Below are positions 24,177-29,490 of a stretch of 29,490 nucleotides of DNA, piece by piece. Made by a program: the position numbers and the translations under genes. Below the pieces are notes generated by a model, which was not told the origin of the DNA, did no database searches, and worked only from the letters and a program-made list of their open reading frames with translations. Within the stretch, counting starts at the first letter, position 1; every line of letters begins with the position of its first letter. Source of the stretch: MESE01 sp036675035 (GTDB lineage: Bacteria; Pseudomonadota; Gammaproteobacteria; Burkholderiales; Burkholderiaceae_D); NCBI GenBank assembly GCA_036675035.1, contig JAKFFO010000061.1:1-29490 (forward strand), given 5' to 3'.

Positions 24177-24794
24177 CTAAGACGCTGCGAAACCGGTGCT
24201 CTGCAATCCGGTAACGATCATGTCCATTGCAATGGTGCCGATCAGCAGCGCGGACATTCTTCCGACCAGGTCAATATAGCGATCGGTCAGCTCGGCGTGA
24301 CTGTCCTTGATCCGGTCATGCAGATATTTCATCAGCACCAGCAGTGCGACGGTTAACGCAAGCGTGCCGAAAATTACCGCAACCGCGCCAAGCAGTGGAA
24401 GCCGGGTGCCAATCACCACCGAGGCGCTGACCGTGCCGGGTCCGATCATGATCGGCATCGCAATGCTGCCGGCGATGGCTGCCGGTGTGCCGCGCATCAG
24501 ATCATTGATCGCCCCTGAGCCATAGAATACATAACGCAAGCCGATCAACAGAAACACGATGCCGCCGAAAATCTGAAAAGAGGCGAACCTTACCTGCAAG
24601 GTGTCACGGAAAAATGCTTCTCCGCCCCAGGCAAACAGCACAAACACACATGCGCTGATGAGACTGCCTCGCGCCAGCACACGAGCAAAAGTCGGTGTCG
24701 GCAGGCCGCGAATCAAGTCGAGCAGATAGATGCTCATCAGGAACGGATTGAACAGCGCGAAAAACAGCAGGAACGATCGCAGGTAGGGTTCCAT
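24177..24794 (-). CDS. MarC family integral membrane protein embedded in the ectoine island
   Basis: This is a 205-residue protein with about six membrane segments, of the MarC/UPF0056 family. It shows the family's FFALFNPFLMSIYLLDL N-terminus, the FGGIVFLLIGLRYVF segment, and the SIAMPIMIGPGTVSASVVIG block with its conserved Pro and Gly residues. AAGGTCATAG lies upstream of the start. The function of MarC proteins is unknown; the old link to multiple antibiotic resistance has not held up. It lies between the ectD terminator and ehuB, in the same direction as both, and is probably transcribed with the ehu genes. A role in ectoine release or membrane stress is possible but is inferred from position alone. 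Confidence 0.88.
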   Translation of the reverse strand: MEPYLRSFLLFFALFNPFLMSIYLLDLIRGLPTPTFARVLARGSLISACVFVLFAWGGEAFFRDTLQVRFASFQIFGGIVFLLIGLRYVFYGSGAINDLMRGTPAAIAGSIAMPIMIGPGTVSASVVIGTRLPLLGAVAVIFGTLALTVALLVLMKYLHDRIKDSHAELTDRYIDLVGRMSALLIGTIAMDMIVTGLQSTGFAAS

Positions 24795-24853
24795 CTATGA
24801 CCTTATACGGCGTGGTTTGCAGCGACAAAAAATTCTTGAAAAAGCATGAGCTG

Positions 24854-24900
24854 AAAAACGGACTGCGATAACTGCAAATTTTGCAAGTTATCGCAGTCCG
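24854..24900 (-). terminator. long perfect-stem terminator after ectD
   Basis: A 15-base perfect stem CGGACTGCGATAACT (24859-24873) pairs with 24886-24900. The 12-base loop can itself pair (GCAAA with TTTGC) after a one-base bulge. On the minus strand the stem is followed by TTTTT. It lies 40 bases after the ectD stop codon and separates ect synthesis genes from marC-ehu. Confidence 0.88.
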
Positions 24901-24940
24901 CAGCTGTAGCGGTCAATTTATGCGTCAGGGCATCGTTGGT

Positions 24941-25858
24941 TCAATCAACCGATAACGGCTCCGGCTCCAGCGCACTGATGCCCTGTCTCGCCGCAACAAA
25001 TTCCGGACGCGGCTTCAGTCCCCCTTTTGGCGCATCAAGCTGGTTTTCGATACTGTTATAAACAAAGAAAACATTGCTGCGCGGGTAAGGCGTGATATTG
25101 CCGTTCGATCCATGCATCGTGTTGCAATCGAAGAAAACCACGGACCCGGCTTTTCCCTTGCAGGACGCGATGCCGCCCATATCGGACAGGTAACGCAGCA
25201 AAATCTGATCCGGCACGCCGATTTCCTGCTTCTTGAGGGATTTCTTGTAATTGTCGTCCGGCGTCTCGCCGGCGCACGAAACATAGTGCCGATGCGAGCC
25301 GGGCATGAGCATCAACGGACCGTTGAATTCGTCGTTGTCGGTCAGCAGAATCGAACAGCTCAAGGCGCGCATCGCCGGCATGCCGTCTTCGCTGTGCCAG
25401 GTTTCAAAATCCGAATGCCAGTAAAACTCCTTGCCATTGAAGCCGGGCTTGTAGTTGATGCGCGACTGGTGAATATAGACTTCGCTGCCCAGTATTTCCC
25501 GCGCAACGTTCAGTACCCGCGGATCCCTTACCAAATTGGCAAAAACGTCGTTCAGACGATGCACATTGAAAATCGAACGGACATCGCCGCTGCCCGGCTC
25601 GGCAATGACTTCCTCGCGTCCCTTGTTCGTAAAATCTTCGCGCATGGCCTGCATTTCGGTATACAAATACTCGACCTCGGCACCGGAAAACAGCTCCGGC
25701 ATCAGCAGGAATCCGTTATCGAGATAGGCATCGCGCTGCGCTTGATTGAGTGCAGCCGGGCTTGGGGCCAGCGCCCGCTCATAGACGACCGGATCATGCC
25801 GGGCGAGAATCGCGGCGCTGGTCTGGGTGCGGCTGTTGTAATGGTCTTTGGATTGCAT
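24941..25858 (-). CDS. ectD: ectoine hydroxylase EctD
   Basis: EctD is an Fe(II)/2-oxoglutarate dioxygenase that converts ectoine to (4S,5S)-5-hydroxyectoine in the cytoplasm. The 305-residue protein has the iron ligands His148 and Asp150 in FYWHSDFETWHSEDGMP and His249 in DCNTMHGSNGN. The run from FYWHSDFETWH to the second His region carries the EctD signature. Arg260 in PYPRSNVFFVYNS is the likely 2-oxoglutarate contact. The start at 25858 has AAGGAGTTATCG upstream; the longer open frame reads back into ectC and is not coding. It follows ectC by 13 bases, and a strong terminator follows it. The length matches the family (about 300). Confidence 0.97.
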   Translation of the reverse strand: MQSKDHYNSRTQTSAAILARHDPVVYERALAPSPAALNQAQRDAYLDNGFLLMPELFSGAEVEYLYTEMQAMREDFTNKGREEVIAEPGSGDVRSIFNVHRLNDVFANLVRDPRVLNVAREILGSEVYIHQSRINYKPGFNGKEFYWHSDFETWHSEDGMPAMRALSCSILLTDNDEFNGPLMLMPGSHRHYVSCAGETPDDNYKKSLKKQEIGVPDQILLRYLSDMGGIASCKGKAGSVVFFDCNTMHGSNGNITPYPRSNVFFVYNSIENQLDAPKGGLKPRPEFVAARQGISALEPEPLSVD

Positions 25859-25871
25859 CGATAACTCCTTC

Positions 25872-26273
25872 TTATTCGGTGGTTTCCGGCGCGGCCGCGT
25901 AAACGCCGTCGGCATCATGCACTTCGGTGCCCACCAGCGCCGGATTGAACGTGCAGACCAGGCGCATGTCGGCGCCGGCGTCCGCGCGCAGCCAGTGGCG
26001 GTCGTTCTTGTTGAGCGCGTAGATGGTGCCCGGCTCGATGCGGAAGATTTCACCCGACGGAATCAGCTCGACTTCGCCGCTGCCTTCCACGCAATACACG
26101 GCTTCCAGATGATTCTTGTACCAGATGTGCGTCTGGGTGCCGGCGAAGATCGTGGTCTCGTGCATGGAAAACCCCATGCCGTCGTCGCGCAACAGCAGGC
26201 GCCGGCTGGCCCAGGTGTCGGTCTTTACATCGCGTGCGGTATTGAGGATGTCTTTCAAGCGCCGTACGATCAT
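25872..26273 (-). CDS. ectC: L-ectoine synthase EctC
   Basis: EctC closes N-gamma-acetyl-diaminobutyrate to ectoine with loss of water. The 133-residue protein is a cupin with metal ligands Glu57, Tyr85 and His93 at the positions expected from characterised EctC enzymes. It starts MIVRRLKDILNTARDV, and has WYKNHLEAVYCVEGSGEVEL and GTIYALNKNDRHWLRA, all strongly conserved. The start codon overlaps the ectB stop by four bases, so translation is coupled. ectD follows. Confidence 0.97.
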   Translation of the reverse strand: MIVRRLKDILNTARDVKTDTWASRRLLLRDDGMGFSMHETTIFAGTQTHIWYKNHLEAVYCVEGSGEVELIPSGEIFRIEPGTIYALNKNDRHWLRADAGADMRLVCTFNPALVGTEVHDADGVYAAAPETTE

Positions 26274-27562
26274 GCAGCCACTCCTTTTCTCTTTGATGCT
26301 TGGCTATTCATTTCACCGACAGTGTCGGCCACGGCCTGCTCCAGAATGTCCAGCCCCGCCAGCAGCTTCTCCTGCTCGATGGTCAGCGGTGTGAGCAGCT
26401 TGATGACTTCATCGCGGCCGCCGGAAGTCTCGATAACCAGGCCGTTCTGGAATGCCAGTTCGGTAACGCGATCGGCCAATGCCGGGTCCTTGAATGCCAG
26501 TCCCTGCATCATGCCGCGACCGCGCCGCACCATTTCGGCATCCGGATAACTCTGGACCAGCTTGTCGAGGAATAGCGCGATGGTCTGCGCTTTTTTCTCG
26601 ATAGAGGCCTGGAATTTGCTGTCGCTCCAGTAATGCTCCAGTGCTGCGGTCGCAGTCACGAACGCCATATTGTTGCCGCGGAAAGTGCCGTTGTGCTGGC
26701 CCGGCTTCCATACATCGTGTTCCGGTTTAAGCAACACGAGCGACAGGGGCAAACCGTAGCCGGACAGCGATTTGGAAAGCGTAACGATATCCGGGCGAAT
26801 GCCCGCCGGCTCGAAGCTGAAGAATGTACCGGTGCGGCCGCAACCGGCCTGGATGTCATCGACGATCAACAGGATTTCATGACGCCGGCACAATTGCTCC
26901 AGCTTTTTCAGCCAGTTCATGCCGGCGACATTCAAGCCGCCTTCGCCCTGCACGCATTCGACGATCACCGCGGCGGGATGGTCGACGCCGCTGCTGGGGT
27001 CGCCGATCAATTTGTCCAGCATCGCAATCGTATCGACGTCATAACCGAAATAGCCGGAGTACGGCGCATGGTGCACATTTGCTAGCGTCACGCCTGCCGC
27101 ATCGCGGTACTTTCTATTGCCGGTCAATGATAGTGCGCCGAGCGACACGCCATGAAACCCGTTCGTAAACGAAATGACATTCTGGCGCCCGGTCACATTG
27201 CGCGCCAGCTTGATGGCCGCTTCCACGGCATTGGTGCCGGTCGGGCCGGTAAATTGCAGCTTGTACTGCAAATTGCGCGGCTTGAGAATTTTCTCTTCGA
27301 ACGTTTGCAGGAACTTCTTCTTTGCTGAAGTCGCCATATCCAGGCCGTGAACCACGCCATCGGTGGCCAGGTAATCGATCAGCGCCTGCTTGATAATCGG
27401 ATTGTTATGGCCATAGTTGAGGGTGCCTGCCACGGCGAGGAAATCCATGTACTGATTGCCCCCTTCATCGGTCAATACAGCATTCTGGGCTTTTGCAAAA
27501 ATCGTTGGAAAGGATCGGATATAGCCACGAACTTCGGATTCCAGTCGGTCAAATATACGCAT
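26270..27562 (-). CDS. ectB: diaminobutyrate-2-oxoglutarate transaminase EctB
   Basis: EctB is the PLP-dependent enzyme that makes L-2,4-diaminobutyrate from aspartate semialdehyde and glutamate, the first step of ectoine synthesis. The 430-residue protein starts MRIFDRLESEVRGYIRSFP. The cofactor region has FTGPTGTNAVEAAIKLAR (phosphate), IVDDIQAGCGRTG with Asp235/236, and the Schiff-base Lys264 in TLSKSLSGYGLPLS. Two ATG codons stand side by side (27565 and 27562); AAGGAG upstream is better spaced for the second. The much longer open frame upstream runs into ectA and is not coding. It overlaps ectC by four bases. Confidence 0.97.
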   Translation of the reverse strand: MRIFDRLESEVRGYIRSFPTIFAKAQNAVLTDEGGNQYMDFLAVAGTLNYGHNNPIIKQALIDYLATDGVVHGLDMATSAKKKFLQTFEEKILKPRNLQYKLQFTGPTGTNAVEAAIKLARNVTGRQNVISFTNGFHGVSLGALSLTGNRKYRDAAGVTLANVHHAPYSGYFGYDVDTIAMLDKLIGDPSSGVDHPAAVIVECVQGEGGLNVAGMNWLKKLEQLCRRHEILLIVDDIQAGCGRTGTFFSFEPAGIRPDIVTLSKSLSGYGLPLSLVLLKPEHDVWKPGQHNGTFRGNNMAFVTATAALEHYWSDSKFQASIEKKAQTIALFLDKLVQSYPDAEMVRRGRGMMQGLAFKDPALADRVTELAFQNGLVIETSGGRDEVIKLLTPLTIEQEKLLAGLDILEQAVADTVGEMNSQASKRKGVAA

Positions 27563-27608
27563 CATGCTTCTCCTTGTGCATGGGGATGAATGGTGAATGT
27601 TTTTGCAG

Positions 27609-28136
27609 TCAGACTGCTTGGTCCCAGGGGCCAATTTTGTATAAACACTCTTCGTCGTGACCACTCTCGCCAAAGTCGCTGGCTGAAAACAGAGTGGTGG
27701 TAGTACAACCGGCGCCATGGCGCCTGGCAAATGCAGTGAATAGATTGTGCGAAGGATCATTGCCGGGGCTGATGGTGGTTTCCATCCAGCGCAACTGCCG
27801 TTGATCCAAACCCCGCAGCTTCAAATGATCCAGCATGCGGGCACCCAGCCCCTGGCCTCGCATCTGCGGCGAAACCGCGACCTGCCATACGAATAATGTA
27901 TCGGGCTGACCAGGCGGCACATATGCGGTAATGGCACCGACGATGGCGCCGCCGAGGTCCGCGACAACGCTGGTGTTGGCGTGGTGATGGCACAATAAGA
28001 GATAGGCATACCGTGAATTCAGGTCGAGCGGCGGACAGCTTGCGACCAGCTCATGGAGCGCCGCACCGTCGCGTCGTTCCGGTTGCCGAAGGGTCAGATG
28101 GCGATGTACCACCGACTCGGAAATACGTGCATTCAT
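27609..28136 (-). CDS. ectA: L-2,4-diaminobutyrate N-acetyltransferase EctA
   Basis: EctA acetylates diaminobutyrate at the gamma nitrogen with acetyl-CoA, the second step of ectoine synthesis. The 175-residue protein has a GNAT fold with the CoA-binding motif QMRGQGLGARML at about 91-102, preceded by LFVWQVAVSP. The ETTISPGNDPSHNLF segment and the N-terminal LRQPERRDGAALHELVASC are typical of EctA. A near-perfect ribosome site (AAAAGGAGG) precedes the start at 28136. A folded leader region lies just before that site. ectB follows after 46 bases. Confidence 0.96.
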   Translation of the reverse strand: MNARISESVVHRHLTLRQPERRDGAALHELVASCPPLDLNSRYAYLLLCHHHANTSVVADLGGAIVGAITAYVPPGQPDTLFVWQVAVSPQMRGQGLGARMLDHLKLRGLDQRQLRWMETTISPGNDPSHNLFTAFARRHGAGCTTTTLFSASDFGESGHDEECLYKIGPWDQAV

Positions 28137-28153
28137 GCAGCCTCCTTTTTTCG

Positions 28154-28200
28154 GACGAAACCGCCCCTGCGGACTGTTCAGGCCGCCGACGGCGTTCGTC
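28154..28200 (-). promoter_or_regulatory. branched hairpin directly upstream of the ectA ribosome site
   Basis: GACGAA plus CGCC (28154-28159, 28162-28165) pairs with GGCG plus TTCGTC (28191-28200), with a two-base bulge, and an inner CCTG/CAGG stem (28166-28169, 28179-28182) lies within. On the minus strand it is followed by an A-rich run and then AAAAGGAGG, not by T, so it is not a terminator. It could protect or tune the ectA message. Confidence 0.4.
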
Positions 28201-28228
28201 AGTTTTCAGAAGGGAAAATCCGGCGGGG

Positions 28229-28699
28229 TTAAATGATGCCGGTAGGTACTTTAACTTCCAGCAAAGTAGCGAACTGCTCCAGCACCACGACCAAAGTGTG
28301 CTGATCGTTTTCCGGCAGTGCACTGAGCGCACTGGCAAACCCCTGCGGCAGCGCGGACGGCGCATTGTCCACCAGCGCCTGACCTGCGGCCGTCACGGTA
28401 ACGTAAACATTGCGCCGATCACGGGTATCCCGTTCGCGGCGAACCAGCTCTTTTTCCTCCAGCCGGTCGACAATGCCTACCACTGTGCTGGGGCTCAGAT
28501 GTATTGCACGCCCGATCGATTTGAGTGTGCTCGGCCCCAGTTGGGCAATTGCCATGAGTGCCACAAGTTGAGGCGACGTGATGTGATGGGTTGCGGTCAG
28601 TCGCTTCGAATGATGCTCTACGCATTGAGCAATGCGGCGTACGCTTTGCAAGATACGGATGGAATCATTTACAGCGACAAGTTTCGTATTGTCAGTCAT
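28229..28699 (-). CDS. ectR: MarR-family regulator of ectoine synthesis, EctR
   Basis: EctR is a MarR-type winged-helix protein that controls ect operons in methanotrophs and other bacteria. From the ATG at 28699 the protein has 156 residues (MTDNTKLVAVNDSIRILQSVRRI). The DNA-binding wing region reads ITSPQLVALMAIAQLGPSTLKSIGRAIHLSPSTVVGIVDRLEEKELVRRERDTRDRRNVYVTVT, which holds the recognition helix and the DxRDRR wing of MarR proteins. The frame is open further up to a TTG at 28810; neither start has a good ribosome site. ectA follows after 92 bases in the same direction. Inverted repeats at 28844-28888 upstream could be its operator. Its role in salt response is inferred from context. Confidence 0.88.
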   Translation of the reverse strand: MTDNTKLVAVNDSIRILQSVRRIAQCVEHHSKRLTATHHITSPQLVALMAIAQLGPSTLKSIGRAIHLSPSTVVGIVDRLEEKELVRRERDTRDRRNVYVTVTAAGQALVDNAPSALPQGFASALSALPENDQHTLVVVLEQFATLLEVKVPTGII

Positions 28700-28843
28700 G
28701 ACCGCGAGTGTATCGACATCCAGACCTTCTGTCGCGTCGTGTGGCAGCAACTCGCTTGTTCCCCTCTTTTGTGAATATCCCTGGTACGTTCCCTGATACG
28801 TAAAGAACAAGTTGCATTTTAGTTGCTACAGAATTCCATGTCA

Positions 28844-28888
28844 AATCATTGCTATTCAAATGATTCTTGTTGCGATACTTTGAGTATC
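28844..28888. promoter_or_regulatory. candidate operator repeats upstream of ectR
   Basis: Two inverted repeats lie side by side: AATCATT (28844-28850) and AATGATT (28859-28865) with an eight-base gap, and GATACT-TTG-AGTATC (28874-28888). The surrounding DNA is AT-rich, as expected for a promoter. Short palindromes of this size suit a MarR dimer, so autoregulation by EctR is plausible. Confidence 0.4.
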
Positions 28889-28985
28889 AGTTTAATCAGC
28901 AGAAATCAATTTATTTTTTCAATCAAAACAATGACTTGCCGACATGCCGCCGCTGCATCCGGCAAACTGAAAGTGCCACGCCATG

Positions 28986-29016
28986 TAAAAAGGGCCGGCG
29001 TTCAAGCCGGCCCTTT
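28986..29016 (-). terminator. terminator of secF
   Basis: An 11-base perfect stem AAAGGGCCGGC (28989-28999) pairs with GCCGGCCCTTT (29006-29016) around a six-base loop. On the minus strand T residues follow. It lies just after the secF stop codon and isolates it from ectR. Confidence 0.9.
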
Positions 29017-29037
29017 CAGGTATAACGGAAAATGATG

Positions 29038-29490
29038 TCAAACCACCGCGCCACCTGTCTCGTCTTTTTCCTTGACCGGCTTGATCATGTCTTCCCTCTT
29101 GACCCCCAACCACATCGCCACCGCCGCAGCAACAAACACCGATGAATAAATACCGAACAGGATGCCGATGGTCAGGGCCAATGCAAAGTAATACAAGGTT
29201 GCACCGCCAAAAAGCAGCATCGACAACACCATTACCTCGGTCGATCCGTGCGTAATCATGGTACGTGAAATCGTGCTGGTAATCGCATGGTTCATCACCT
29301 CCGCCGTGCCCAATTTGCCGTAGCGGCGATCACGGAAAGTTTCACGCACGCGGTCGAACACCACCACCGATTCGTTCACCGAGTAGCCGAGCACCGCGAG
29401 CACCGCGGCCAGCACCGGCAGCGAGAACTCCCACTGGAAGAAGGCGAAGAAGCCGAGGATGATGATCACGTCGTGCAGGTTGGCGATGAT
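29038..29490 (-). CDS. secF: protein-export membrane protein SecF, C-terminal part (5' end beyond window)
   Basis: SecF works with SecD to use the proton gradient for the late steps of Sec protein export. About 150 C-terminal residues are visible and the frame is open to the right edge (IIANLHDVIIILGFFAFFQWEFSL). The visible part holds four membrane segments. It includes the conserved GYSVNESVVVFDRVRE motif and the region ITSTISRTMITHGSTEVMVLSMLLFGG, both typical of SecF rather than SecD. The tail ends in a charged KREDMIKPVKEKDE segment. secD is expected just outside the window. Confidence 0.95.
   Translation of the reverse strand: MIANLHDVIIILGFFAFFQWEFSLPVLAAVLAVLGYSVNESVVVFDRVRETFRDRRYGKLGTAEVMNHAITSTISRTMITHGSTEVMVLSMLLFGGATLYYFALALTIGILFGIYSSVFVAAAVAMWLGVKREDMIKPVKEKDETGGAVV

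Noticed and set aside
1..29490. CRISPR array, prophage, toxin-antitoxin pair, tRNA or rRNA genes
   Set aside because: No regularly spaced repeats, phage genes, paired small toxin-like frames or recognisable stable RNA sequences were seen on either strand.

Overview
The window looks like chromosomal DNA of a beta-proteobacterium, most likely Burkholderiales and probably Oxalobacteraceae (Herminiimonas, Collimonas or Herbaspirillum type). This is an inference from protein flavour, a GC content that appears to be in the mid-fifties percent by eye, AAGGAG-type ribosome sites, and the order hemP-bfd-tonB-exbB-exbD followed by ahpCF and a PiuC/PepSY iron block. Almost all of it is ordinary protein-coding sequence. 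I see no rRNA, tRNA, CRISPR array or intact mobile element. Both ends are cut: pntAA at the left edge and secF at the right edge.

Layout, left to right. (1) Positions 1-3773 hold housekeeping genes: the transhydrogenase alpha subunit part 1 and panD on the minus strand, then a NudJ-like Nudix hydrolase and the tRNA thiolase mnmA on the plus strand. A palindrome-rich element lies between the last two. (2) Positions 3990-7056 form an iron-energisation operon on the plus strand: hemP, a small unknown protein, bfd, tonB, exbB, exbD, and a second small unknown protein that appears related to the first. A promoter with a Fur-like box overlapping its start precedes it. (3) Positions 7419-9637 hold ahpC and ahpF, separated by a terminator or attenuator hairpin. 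(4) Positions 9924-16350 form a second iron block: a near-consensus promoter with a Fur box inside its spacer, a Fiu-like TonB-dependent siderophore receptor, the PiuC/YbiX dioxygenase, a PepSY-flavodoxin-FNR fusion reductase, and bacterioferritin. (5) Positions 16437-20839 hold a glutathione S-transferase, purB, cytochrome c', a CREST-type membrane protein and cytochrome b561. (6) Positions 21039-28699, all on the minus strand, form an ectoine island: ectR, ectA, ectB, ectC, ectD, a MarC-family membrane protein, then ehuB, ehuC, ehuD and ehuA. (7) The 3' part of secF closes the window.

How the parts work together. The TonB-ExbBD motor powers the outer-membrane receptor. PiuC and the PepSY reductase probably act on the imported ferric siderophore. 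Bfd and bacterioferritin handle iron release and storage, and AhpCF removes the peroxides that iron makes dangerous. The ectoine island covers synthesis of ectoine, hydroxylation to 5-hydroxyectoine and re-import of both. No ectoine-degradation (eut/doe) genes are present here, so its job looks like osmoprotection rather than nutrition.

The most interesting points are the two small related proteins that bracket the bfd-tonB-exbBD genes, the MarC gene embedded in the ectoine island, the palindrome cluster before mnmA, and a bacterioferritin with Thr in place of the expected Glu127 ferroxidase ligand.
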